DNA of 64,000 bases. It comes from Phycomyces blakesleeanus NRRL 1555(-) (lineage: Eukaryota > Mucoromycota > Mucoromycetes > Mucorales > Phycomycetaceae). The stretch spans positions 186,001 through 250,000 of the forward strand of contig NW_017265155.1 in NCBI RefSeq assembly GCF_001638985.1. The letters are read 5' to 3'. Positions within the stretch are counted from its first letter, which is position 1, and each line of letters starts with the position of its first letter. Shown here piece by piece: positions 31,772-41,429 of this stretch. The notes under the pieces were generated by a model that made no database searches, was not told where the DNA came from, and saw only the letters and a program-made list of their open reading frames with translations. A program made the translations under genes and the position numbers.

Positions 31772-33013
31772 ATGATTGGTTCCCAAAAACAGGTGATTAA
31801 TTCCACTGGCCGCCCTACTCCCACTGCTCTCATTTTGTCTGGCCTCAAGGCAGACTTTAAAAAATTGCACAATGTTTTGTCCTGTTCACATTGCCAGACT
31901 ACAGGCAAAATTGTTTCTAATGGGTCTACTTCTCGTACTGGTAGCCCACAGTTTAAATGCAAATGTGGTGCAACATTTACTGCTTCATCCATGCAATCTT
32001 TGATCAATGCAGTCCAACACAAAATTCCTGAAGTTCATTCTGCAAGTGAGCCTGTTGTGTCCCCTTCTGTTTCCATCTTGGGTCATAGTATTTCCATGGC
32101 AGATATCCATGAAATTGAATCTGACATTGCACCTGTTCTTCCAACTGTAATGCCCACTCTTCAGGATATTTGGGACCGTTTCCAGGCTTATGATGAACGT
32201 CTTTCTGCATTGGAGGCTGTTCAAAAAGAGAACATTGAGTTGCGTAAGGCTCTTGCTACTGCAAACGCCACTATTGCACGTTTGACAAAGGAGAATGTTG
32301 ATTTTTCTGTTGGTGCTGCAGCATCCAAATATGCTACTATTGCTGCCTCTGTTCCAGTTGTTTCTCAGGCTGATTTTCCATCACTTCCTGCATCCCAGAC
32401 CCATCATTCCACTGAACCCACCAAGACTTTCATTTCTAAAACACCACGTAAAAGGGCTCCAACTGCTAGGGCCATTGCTGCTGTTGTTCGTGGCATGACA
32501 ATTAAAGAAAATGCTGATCAGGGGTTTCAAATTGTTTATGTACCTAATGCTATCCGTCTCCCCATTAGTACTCAACGTCAACGTCTTAGGAAATTAAAGA
32601 TAGACAATGCACGTGTGCTGGATCTCCACTATCCTGATCGTAAGGTGATGGGAATGCTTGTACATAATGAGTATACTCCTGAGCTCAAGACTATCTTGGC
32701 GAGTTATGGTGTTACTACTTTGGATAACTTTGATCCTCTGGACCCTGTTCACCTCCGTGACCCAGCTCTGGCCTCTCTTTCACTTGATGATAGGGCAACA
32801 AAAGCTATACATGTTCACAATGATTGTATGCTATGTGCCATTGAATTCATTAGGGCTCCTGTCAAGTTTGCTGTTGCACGTTCCTTTTGCTCTCAGGGAT
32901 GGATTAGTGATGACCAACTAGCTGAGATTGTTCCCCCACGACCCACCAAAAAAGACTTGGACATCTCTATACATACTGCCAGCATCACCATCCCTTCATT
33001 CTCTGATCTATGA
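31772..33013 (+). CDS. LINE-B2 ORF1, Gag-like protein
   Basis: 413 residues, the same as the copy 1 product apart from roughly a dozen substitutions. One turns the first Cys pair CSRC into CSHC, keeping the cysteines. Others change Arg to Cys or Ala to Thr, mostly of the C-to-T type. Stop and ORF2 start overlap as ATGA. Confidence 0.8.
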   Translation: MIGSQKQVINSTGRPTPTALILSGLKADFKKLHNVLSCSHCQTTGKIVSNGSTSRTGSPQFKCKCGATFTASSMQSLINAVQHKIPEVHSASEPVVSPSVSILGHSISMADIHEIESDIAPVLPTVMPTLQDIWDRFQAYDERLSALEAVQKENIELRKALATANATIARLTKENVDFSVGAAASKYATIAASVPVVSQADFPSLPASQTHHSTEPTKTFISKTPRKRAPTARAIAAVVRGMTIKENADQGFQIVYVPNAIRLPISTQRQRLRKLKIDNARVLDLHYPDRKVMGMLVHNEYTPELKTILASYGVTTLDNFDPLDPVHLRDPALASLSLDDRATKAIHVHNDCMLCAIEFIRAPVKFAVARSFCSQGWISDDQLAEIVPPRPTKKDLDISIHTASITIPSFSDL

Positions 33014-36000
33014 ATCCAGTAACAATTACATTATGGAATGCAAATGGTCTTGCAAAACAGACCATACCTACGATCCTTTCATATGCTCCACTTACTTCCC
33101 TTCTTTTTATCACTGAAACGTGGCTTTTGTCCCCCCATCGTTATCCTACTTCTTGGCAGCAGTACCATACCTATGGTCAGTCTGTCCCCAATGCTAGCCG
33201 TGGCTGCATGGGTATTTCTCTTCTTGTAAATCCTTCTTTCCCTTACCCCATTTCTATTGTTCCTTCTTCTTCTCCTTATGTTCTTTCTTGTATTGTATTT
33301 GATTGTCTTATTCATTGCATTTATCTTCCCCCTTCTCTTTCTAATGACGATGCAATTTCTATTCTTTATGACCTCCCCCTCTCTTCTCCTTCTATTCCTT
33401 CTTCTAACACTATTTTTTGTGGTGATTTTAATTCACATATGGGATCCTTTCTTGGTGACCATGCTATCACTTCGCGAGGAACTTCTTTTCTTCAGTGGAT
33501 CCAGGCAACTGGTCTCACTTGTTGGAATGAATTACTTGCATTTGGTATTCCTACCTTTCTTTCTGGTGGCTCTGGTACCTCACGTTCCAGTATCATTGAT
33601 TTATTTCTTTCTACGTCCCCCCTTCTCAATCCTTCTATGCAAATTCGTTCTGATCTTTCTTTAGGCTCTGATCACAAAATGGTCAACCTCACTTTCACTC
33701 CCTATGTTTCACCTCCCCCTCCCCCTACTAATCATCCGCGCCTACTTTGGAATCTTTCCAAGCTTGCTCAGCCTGACACTCTCAAGATCTACATTGATAC
33801 AGCTTCTGGGTCATTGGACAATCTGACAGAGCAGTTCAGTGCTTTCCTTTCTTCTTCTTCTCCTCCTCCTGTAGATTCTCTGTGCTCTGCTTTTGCTCAA
33901 GCTATCTATGATGCTCTGGACACTGCTGTTGGTCGTCGTACACCACGTACCATGCAAAAGTACTGGTTCTGGTCAGTGGACCTTCAAGAAGCAATGGATC
34001 TGAGAGAACGCAGCTACCAACGCTGGCGTCATTCTAGTGGTTTGCAGAAGGCTATATGCTGGATGCGCCATCAGGATGCATGTCATGCTGTTAGGTTATC
34101 AGTCCAGCGTCGTCGACGTGAAACATGGAAAGAATTCTGCAACAAATTGGCAACACAAGACTTTGCAAAGACCACAGCAACAATGAAACGTATTAAAAGC
34201 CATCGTCAAACCAGTCCTGTCTTTGTGGATCCGGGTGGACCTCAAGTAGCTGCTAACAAAATGGCTGATCATCTTCAACAGATTTTCTCAGGTCAATTTC
34301 TTCCTGCACGCCGCCCTCCAGACCAGACAGTGATGATTTCATCACCAATTGCAATTGATGAATCATGTCCTTTTACTCATCTTTCTGTAGAGAGTGCAAT
34401 TCTCAAGCTTCCTACACGCAAGGCTCCTGGTGTTGACCATCTTCGTGCTGAAATGCTTCACCCAATTGTTAAGCAAGTCTCTCCTGTTCTTTGTCTTTTG
34501 TTCCAGCTTTGTTGGCAATGGGGTTCTGCACCTCTTGCATGGCGTACTGCACAAGTTGTCCCCATCTTTAAAAAGGGTGATACTCATGACCCTGCTAACT
34601 ATCGTCCCATTAGCTTAACGTCTATCCTGAGAAAAGCCATGGAATATTGTCTACAGTTTCCTCTTGAAGATGTGTCTCCAACAATTGACATTGCACAGGG
34701 TGGATTCCAACGTCAACGTAGCTCCCTTGATCAAGTTCTTTGTCTCCATGAGATGGTCCGTCGTCACACAGCTCTATTCAAAGCACCACCAGTCTTGGCT
34801 TTTCTTGATATCAAGTCTGCATATGACACTGTTGATCGTTCTGTAGTATGGACATCGTTACGTCCTCTTGCCTCTGATGCTATGTTAGCTTTGTTACAAA
34901 GTCTTTTTGACAACGTTCAAGTTGAGGTGTTGCTTTCTGGTGCAACATCCAGATCATTCCAACCATTGACTGGCGTTATGCAAGGATCTGTGCTTTCTCC
35001 CCACCTTTATTCCGTGTACATAAATTCTCTACCAGTTGCTCTTCGTGCTGCAGGGGAACTTTGTAACACAGTATTTAATCAGACTGCTGCCACAAGACTC
35101 AATGATCAATTAGTCAATTCACTACTTTTTGCTGACGATGTTGCCATCATTGCTACACCAGAAGCTATGCCTGTCATTCTGAATTCTGCTGAACAACATT
35201 CTCAAGAGCTAGGATATCGTTGGAGTCCCACCAAGTGCATGATCCTTCACCATTCTTGTTCTCTTTCTCCTTTGTCATTCTCTCTCTACAATGTGCCTAT
35301 TCCTCATGCTCATTCGTTTCCTTACCTTGGTGTTCCCTTCTCAGCAAAGGGGACTATTGATCCATCTCTTCTCATCTCTCGTAATTGTGTCTCTGCTATC
35401 AACAGCATGCGTGCTCTTCAATCACTTGGTGTCAATCACACTGGGTTGTCACGTCTACTCTCAATTCGTTTGTATCGCCAGTTTATTCGTCCACAATTTG
35501 AGTATGGCCTGGCAATATCCTGCTTCAACATCAAACAAGTTGCTGTGCTTGAAAAGGCCCAGAACACATGCTTACGCATGATTTTTGGAGGTCACTCCAC
35601 ATCTTCTACATCTGTTTTCCGTCACCTTGGGAATCTTCCTAGCATGAGGGAGAGGATCTTGACTCTTGGTTTCAAGTTTGTATATCGTGCTTTCTGGTTG
35701 CCTGATGAGGCTCTGTTTACTCTTCTTCGACCTGTTCTTACAAACCCAGCACACCAATGGTTTAAGCTTTTAGCTAATCCCATTTGGTTGTCTCTCTCCA
35801 ATCGTCAGAATGCTGATTCTAAAGCTTGCAAGCATGCCATTCGTTCATTTTTGAACCAGGGCCTCTTCTTGCAACGCTCTCAACAAATACTTCTCTCTGC
35901 TTGCCGTCCTTCTCTTGGTGTTGACCCTATTCTCTGGCTTCCCATGACTAACTATGAACGTAGTAGATTCATACGTTGGCGTATGGGGTGGCTTCCTGGA

Positions 36001-36294
36001 CGTCCTCAACCTTGTTCCTGTGGATTGCATACCACCAGCCGTCATCATGTCATTGAGTGCACTGGAGCTGCAATTCGTCTCCATCTCTATTCTACAGTAC
36101 AACCCAATCCAATTGATTATGTACTCAATATGCTGCCTCTGAAGAAACTTAAAAACAACAAGAACAATGCCTTCTGGATCTTTACTTGGCCAATTCTTTG
36201 TAGAATCATGTTGGACATAGAACAGATCTGTCTCCCTGGGGTTGATCTTGCTGATCATGCTGCAACAGACAGAGGACAACTCTTCTTGAACTGA
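33010..36294 (+). CDS. LINE-B2 ORF2: endonuclease / reverse transcriptase, four residues short
   Basis: 1094 residues with the same endonuclease, RT (LLFADDVAII) and CCHC motifs as copy 1. TGA replaces the TGG Trp codon at 36292-36294, removing the last four residues (WLPK). Other changes include R to H in the GDFNS segment (GDFNSHMG). The effect on activity is unknown and probably small. I rank this copy older than copy 1 from its position and this stop. Confidence 0.88.
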   Translation: MNPVTITLWNANGLAKQTIPTILSYAPLTSLLFITETWLLSPHRYPTSWQQYHTYGQSVPNASRGCMGISLLVNPSFPYPISIVPSSSPYVLSCIVFDCLIHCIYLPPSLSNDDAISILYDLPLSSPSIPSSNTIFCGDFNSHMGSFLGDHAITSRGTSFLQWIQATGLTCWNELLAFGIPTFLSGGSGTSRSSIIDLFLSTSPLLNPSMQIRSDLSLGSDHKMVNLTFTPYVSPPPPPTNHPRLLWNLSKLAQPDTLKIYIDTASGSLDNLTEQFSAFLSSSSPPPVDSLCSAFAQAIYDALDTAVGRRTPRTMQKYWFWSVDLQEAMDLRERSYQRWRHSSGLQKAICWMRHQDACHAVRLSVQRRRRETWKEFCNKLATQDFAKTTATMKRIKSHRQTSPVFVDPGGPQVAANKMADHLQQIFSGQFLPARRPPDQTVMISSPIAIDESCPFTHLSVESAILKLPTRKAPGVDHLRAEMLHPIVKQVSPVLCLLFQLCWQWGSAPLAWRTAQVVPIFKKGDTHDPANYRPISLTSILRKAMEYCLQFPLEDVSPTIDIAQGGFQRQRSSLDQVLCLHEMVRRHTALFKAPPVLAFLDIKSAYDTVDRSVVWTSLRPLASDAMLALLQSLFDNVQVEVLLSGATSRSFQPLTGVMQGSVLSPHLYSVYINSLPVALRAAGELCNTVFNQTAATRLNDQLVNSLLFADDVAIIATPEAMPVILNSAEQHSQELGYRWSPTKCMILHHSCSLSPLSFSLYNVPIPHAHSFPYLGVPFSAKGTIDPSLLISRNCVSAINSMRALQSLGVNHTGLSRLLSIRLYRQFIRPQFEYGLAISCFNIKQVAVLEKAQNTCLRMIFGGHSTSSTSVFRHLGNLPSMRERILTLGFKFVYRAFWLPDEALFTLLRPVLTNPAHQWFKLLANPIWLSLSNRQNADSKACKHAIRSFLNQGLFLQRSQQILLSACRPSLGVDPILWLPMTNYERSRFIRWRMGWLPGRPQPCSCGLHTTSRHHVIECTGAAIRLHLYSTVQPNPIDYVLNMLPLKKLKNNKNNAFWIFTWPILCRIMLDIEQICLPGVDLADHAATDRGQLFLN

Positions 36295-36564
36295 CTACCC
36301 AAATGAGACTAGCCATCTCCTTTTATTTTTAGTTTAGATCTGTATTAGTCTTAGTTTCCATTTATTGCATGCATTTCATGCATGCTTCATATTTTATCCT
36401 TATCTCCCTTTTTTTTGTATCCCCTAGCTTAGTTTCCCTTTCTAGCTTTTCCCATTTTCCCCCTTGGGTTTTTTTCCTTTCTATTATTCTTTTTTGTACT
36501 CTTAAAGGCGGGCAATAGCTCTATAGTGTGTGTGCCCACTAGCCTTTCAATAAAAATCTTTTAC

Positions 36565-36579
36565 CTACACCAAGAAACC
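36565..36579. repeat. 15-bp tRNA-Val fragment closing the LINE-B array
   Basis: Third copy of CTACACCAAGAAACC; target duplication of the first LINE-B insertion. The base after it (36580) marks the original DNA upstream of the tRNA gene. Confidence 0.9.
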
Positions 36580-37224
36580 AGCATATTGGTTTCACGTGTG
36601 TTGTAGACAAGTTTGGCTTTGGCCAGTTTCTGGTGAGGGATACCAGACGGTGGATTCCTTTGGTGGTTTGCTTCACCAGTGAGCCATGACGGGTGGTACC
36701 GGACTTGTGGGCGTTGACGTCGACGGTGAGTTGACCGAGTGACGTGTCTTGAGGGGCAGGAGTAGTCCCCCAGGTTTCTTGGGAAATCTTGCTTCCGATA
36801 CCCCTATACCCAAACCCCCAATATAATCCCGTTTGTTGTATCCAACATAATCGTAGATTCAAATAGAGTGCACAGACAATAAGACAAAGACATATTGAAT
36901 AAGCGACCAGTATCAATTATACATTATTTCTCACACTATCATTAAATAAAGAATATACCGATAACAAGGTCACACACCTTAGTCAACATCACTAATCACT
37001 CAAACAAGAGCGTGGGTAATAACTTAACAATATATTATCTATGATATAAGAAAACAGACATCACATGATATACTCATATCATTATCCTAAATACACATGC
37101 AATGTCTATATAAACTCACATAGCAAATAGCAATAGAAGATCATCTCTCTTTTCATCAATAAACAAAGTCTCACTGTACTTCTCATCTGCACTTTGTTTT
37201 TCTTTCTTTTCTAAAAATATAATA
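36580..37224 (-). mobile_element. Truncated LTR retrotransposon: family D LTR plus start of internal region
   Basis: 36834-37224 is a 391-bp LTR almost identical to the solo LTR at 11015-11405 but in inverse orientation; its first TG has become TA. Directly inside it, 36580-36833 is a GC-richer segment that should be the leader or start of gag. An open frame runs through it (GTTRHGSLVKQTTKGIHRL) but I do not recognise the product. The element stops at the tRNA/LINE-B junction, so most of it is lost. Confidence 0.7.
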
Positions 37225-38101
37225 CCGTTCCTTAAAATTAAACATTGTCACCTTAGAAACACCTGTCACCCACTAAAAAAATTATACCTCTTTCCCCTAA
37301 TTTTATATACTTCTTTATTGCCAATGTTTATTTATATTATTTTTTATTACATTTTTATTAGACTTTATTATTATACTATTATTATATTTTTTTACTTTAC
37401 TTTACTATATTGTTATTATATTATTATCTTATTTCTATTCTACCTCACTATATTTTTACTTTATCTTTATTCATATACTATATTTTTATTTTACCTTTAT
37501 TCAATTACTATATTTTTACTATACTTTTATTTTATCATCTTTATATTTTTCTATTTAACTTCTACTATCAACACCAGTTACATGTGTTGTAAATGAGTAT
37601 TGACTACTGCTGTAATTGAGAATAAGTCTGAAGGAAATAATATAAGGCCTCAGCTATTCCAGTCAAAGGTGTCTACCAATTACTTTATTATTTAACACAC
37701 AGGTTTAGCATGCATGATAGTGATTATATTTCATATGATGATATCACCATAATATGGGATACATCAGTGGATTATTATAAGTATAATTATAACTCATAAA
37801 CACATTTACTTTCGATGTTAATACTTCATTGGGACTACACACATTTATATAATTAATCATACATTAATTATCCCAAGATCACGTTGCTCTGATTAAGGCT
37901 CAGATAGGATCGATTACCTGACCCCAGTCATATAATTTTCCCAATCCAAAACAATATAAATAGCAGTAGTAGTTCAGTGTAGGAACCTGGTCAAACTTTG
38001 ATACAAAATCTTTCTCAATAAACAAAACCTACACAAGTTCTCACGAATCTTCATTCCTAATTTCAAATCTTCAATTCTTCCTCTTAAAAACTTCTTCAAC
38101 T
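37225..38101. other. Low-complexity T-rich tract and AT-rich DNA
   Basis: 37320-37560 is an irregular tandem of units such as CTATATTTTTACTTTA on the plus strand, strongly pyrimidine-biased. The rest is unrecognised AT-rich DNA. I see no gene. Confidence 0.5.
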
Positions 38102-38332
38102 TCAACCACCACAACAATGCCATTTCAGTAGCTGGTTTGTATATGCAGCTGAAGTAACTTCTTCTGACATTCTCTGGAGCTCTCTGTTGTCCAAAACAAT
38201 ATCATCTTCATGGTCAAACTCCAAGTCCACATAATCTTCATTTTCCAATTGTATTTTTTTAATAAAAGCTCTACTACTAGCCAATCTGTTTATTTTCTTT
38301 GCCATTGTTGATCTCTTTTTTGGACGAGGCAT
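38102..38332 (-). CDS. Small hypothetical protein, basic N-terminus
   Basis: 76 residues from ATG 38332 (MPRPKKRSTMAKKINRLASS), then an acidic middle (EFDHEDDIVLDNRELQRMSE). Not recognised. The composition, a basic head followed by an acidic stretch, is compatible with the N-terminus of a transposon-encoded protein. The region lies next to transposon-rich DNA. It may be only a remnant. Confidence 0.3.
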   Translation of the reverse strand: MPRPKKRSTMAKKINRLASSRAFIKKIQLENEDYVDLEFDHEDDIVLDNRELQRMSEEVTSAAYTNQLLKWHCCGG

Positions 38333-38984
38333 TTTAGAGTATTTTAAATATAAGTGTGTTAAGCTTGAGTAGTAACACTTGAGGAAGACCAAAATAATAA
38401 AAGATACGCAATAAAAGTCAAAGTCACACACACGTGATTTGCCTTTTAAAATAAGTGTGATATGTCGGGATTGGAAGTTGCCTTTGAAGCAGCTGGAAGA
38501 TATCACAAGAGTAGTTTTTCAGAAGAATAAAGATAATGTTTTATTTCGATGAAGCAATTTGTATTTATACTATCTTAAAGGGATTTTGCTAGAAGTTACC
38601 AGATATTGGAAACTTCCAGCAAAGTGTAGTATTTCTGAGAAGGATGGAATTGGATTGGCCAGATTAGGATTCAGATTCTAGGAACGACATGCTCATGACA
38701 CTTTTTAAAAAATTATATTTAATGTCCGTCAGTGACAGCCATTTAACTTGTTTCAATATCGTAAAAACTGGGTAAACTCCATTGTAAATAGGCCAATACA
38801 TCCCAACTTTGAAAGTCTAAGACTTTTTATTCAGAGTAGTTAGAGCAATTGTAAACTCTTAATTCTATAGATAATGATCATATCTATCAAATTAAGAGTT
38901 CAGAATTATATTAACTTAAGTTTTGCAAAAGTTATAAACTTTTAAAAAATACCTAAAAACTTAGATAGTTATCTCCGATCGCAC
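38333..38984. other. AT-rich DNA, no gene seen
   Basis: Nothing supported on either strand. Confidence 0.4.
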
Positions 38985-39415
38985 CATAAAAGTTCAAAAA
39001 AGGGCAAAAAAAGGGTAAAACAACTTCATCCAGAACTTAGTCAATCAGACTAATTTATGACTGTCCACACTTTTTTTAAAAAAAAGTTCAAAATTAGTCC
39101 AAAATACATATTAGATAAAATTGTGTATATAATCCCGTCTATGTCATTAAGTGAGAACCTTTTATTGCGAGTTTTTCTAGACTTCTTATCATATGGAACA
39201 TCTTCTCTATAAAAAAATGCTTCTCTTCTCAATCTTAGTGGCAATGGAAGAAAACTAGCTAATTAGAGTGGATTAAAAATTTTGCCCTTATTTTGGCCTT
39301 TTTTTTGGAGGTTCAAAAAAAGGGCAAAAAAAAGGGCAAAATTAGTTAAAACTCTTGCTCAATGATATGACTTAAATGTTTGCTCTTTTTTTGCCCTTGT
39401 TTTGAACTTTTAGTT
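38985..39415. mobile_element. Inverted-repeat element with GTTCAAAA-GGGCAAAAAAAGGG motif
   Basis: The motif near 38990-39020 recurs inverted at 39381-39413. Another inverted pair lies inside, near 39270-39300 and 39308-39345. A short minus-strand frame (39050-39244) with DKKSRKTRNKRFSLNDID is inside. The layout suggests a small DNA transposon or MITE. The family is unknown and the ends approximate. Confidence 0.5.
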
Positions 39416-40022
39416 TGTCCACACCAAGTATATATATATTTGTTTATAAGAAAATGAAGTTTTATCTTCTGCAGCATGGATGTTTTTTTTTCTTGAAGCT
39501 ATAATGTAAAGTAGATATATAGCCTATTCAGCATTAGAAATTAAGAGAACTAATACTCATTTCTCTGGCAAAAGTGTACATTTCTTCAAAATGATGTGCA
39601 CATATATAATTTTAGTATTATATAACTAACAGTTTTTATCTAGTAATCTTCTTATCAGTAAATTATTATAATGAAAGCTCGTATATTTTATAGCTAGCAT
39701 AATATTTAGCGTATAAGAGAAAGTCTTCACTGTAAAGATATATTTGAGTATATTCAAGGTATACATGCCTTGAAATAACGAGTAAAAACATAATGATATC
39801 TCTATGAAAGACCACTAGATCCTTTGTTTTAGAAACTGTATTTATTTGACTTAGACATTATATAAGTGATATTTGCAAACGGTATACATATACATATACA
39901 TTTTTTGTTTGTAAAAAGCATTTTATTAGGCTTGGGAGGTCTTGTGACTATACATATACATATATTATAACTTCTTTATAAATATAATTGGGTGTGCATT
40001 TAATCTCTTGATCTGGGGGTTA
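39416..40022. other. AT-rich DNA, no gene seen
   Basis: Nothing supported; terminator region of the POP5 gene at the right end. Confidence 0.4.
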
Positions 40023-40134
40023 TCAGTGCGCCTCGAGCTGATTAATCTTAGAAATATTGGCTTCTATTCTGCTCATGGCATCGTATGCTTGCCCTACATG
40101 GAACATGGCATGTTGTACAGTGGGTCTGACTGAC

Positions 40135-40719
40135 TTATCTGATCTGGGTTGAGACACTCTTACCTTTTCTCTCGGCTCTTTCCTTTTCTTCCAAGTAGAA
40201 TGATCTATCTCTCTCAATAGCCGTCTTTTGAATGGATATAAGAGTACCTACATATCGATTCACATTATTACTATTATTAAAATTATATAAAATCAGCAGC
40301 TAACATACCAGAAGAATGAAGAATGTTAAAGCTGGCCTGCATGGAATGAATTTGTTTTACAAAGAATAATGATCCCATCACAAGATCAACATATTCTCTA
40401 CCCACCCGCATAATTCCAGTTCGTGTTGTGCTATTAAACCATTTTACTATAATTAAGTCAGTAATAATAATAATAATAATGCCAATACTTTTATTAGAAT
40501 CTTCATTTAAAATTTTCATTAAGATCAAGTACCACTAGTATTCCATGCCATTCCTGAACCGAAATCACCATGATGAATCGTAATTGTCTCACGTATGATT
40601 CTTGTCAAATGTTCTTCCGTTATATTAAATGGTGTGTGTGGAAAGACAACCTTTGAGTCTTGGATAAATGGATCTTCGACAATCTCAAATAGCAGCCAAC
40701 GACTCTTAACACGGACCAT
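40135..40719 (-). CDS. POP5: RNase P/MRP protein subunit POP5
   Basis: Three exons: 40719-40533, 40446-40309 and 40247-40135, giving 145 residues, with GT-AG introns and correct phases. The start MVRVKSRWLLFEIVEDP is the hallmark POP5 N-terminus. The middle RIIRETITIHHGDFGSGMAW, then VKWFNSTTRTGIMRVGREYV, then SFNILHSSGTLISIQKTAI follow the family from end to end. POP5 is a core protein of the nuclear and nucleolar RNase P and RNase MRP complexes. Those complexes process tRNA 5' ends and pre-rRNA. An alternative frame runs on to 40023, but the family length (about 145-175) fits this stop. It is divergent from eIF2B-gamma across 710 bp. Confidence 0.88.
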
Positions 40720-41429
40720 TGTTGATTAACAAATAATTAAGTATACAAAACATATTAAATAAAGCCTCCGCCCCCTCCTATTCTCACTTCTTGTGGCTGG
40801 TGTGACAGCCAGTAAGATCAAGAATGAAAATAGACTATGAGAAAAGTTTAATAAAAGTTGACCAGAGAATATTTTTAATGTAATTAAAGTACATTTTTTA
40901 AAGGAAATATCCTCCTTTCATTCTCTTTTACTATTATTATTATATTATTATTGGTATTAAAAATCACCCTCTTTAATTAGTTCTAGTTAAACCCTATCTG
41001 TGTCAAGTTCCAACAAAAAATTACTAGTTTATTTATACACGGGAGTGCGTTTGAATGTAGCCAAGTTTCTTTCTATTCAAAGAGTGGTCTAGTCAAACTT
41101 TACTTGTTCTACTGGTAAATCATTAATTGCTAAAGTCACACTGCATTTTGCTTAATTAAATTGGTTGTATATCACTTATACTTTAATAAAATACCATGTA
41201 GTCCTTAAAAGCTACAGATATGGCCCCATTATTACAGAATTATTGTGTATTTAGCTGTAGCTCTAGGATCTTTACCAGATTTGCATTATTTGCTTCAGGG
41301 TCGTCTTGAACCTATTGAAAGACACAAAATTTTATGTGACTCGCCTCCCCGAGTGAAGGTCCTCTTTTTTAATGTCGTCTCGTTTTTTTTTCAGGCCTCA
41401 AAGTCGAAGCGACCTCTTAATTGAATCAA
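40720..41429. other. Shared upstream region of POP5 and eIF2B-gamma
   Basis: AT-rich divergent promoter region. Pyrimidine-rich stretches lie near 40765-40795 and 40910-40935. No specific site can be assigned. Confidence 0.4.

Larger units (their letters stand above)
31345..36564 (+). mobile_element. LINE-B copy 2, tandem, bounded by the same tRNA fragment
   Basis: 5,220 bp, about 99% like copy 1. It lies between the tRNA fragments 31330-31344 and 36565-36579. The first bases differ slightly from copy 1 (ACACACTCTC against CAAACCGACTCTC), so each 5' junction was made separately. The 3' end is the same. ORF2 is shortened by a late stop. Confidence 0.92.

Noticed and set aside
26109..36564. 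Tandem LINE-B copies as an assembly duplication.
   Set aside because: The copies differ at many positions (about 1%) and in their 5' junction bases, so they are distinct. Long-read proof would still be useful.
37318..37596. Open frame with Tyr/Ile/Phe-rich, membrane-like sequence.
   Set aside because: It is a translation of a T-rich low-complexity repeat tract.
40023..40134. Extension of POP5 exon 3 in another frame (NISKINQLEAH end).
   Set aside because: It would need a 20-nt intron or a frame change. The phased three-exon model stops at 40135 with a normal family length.
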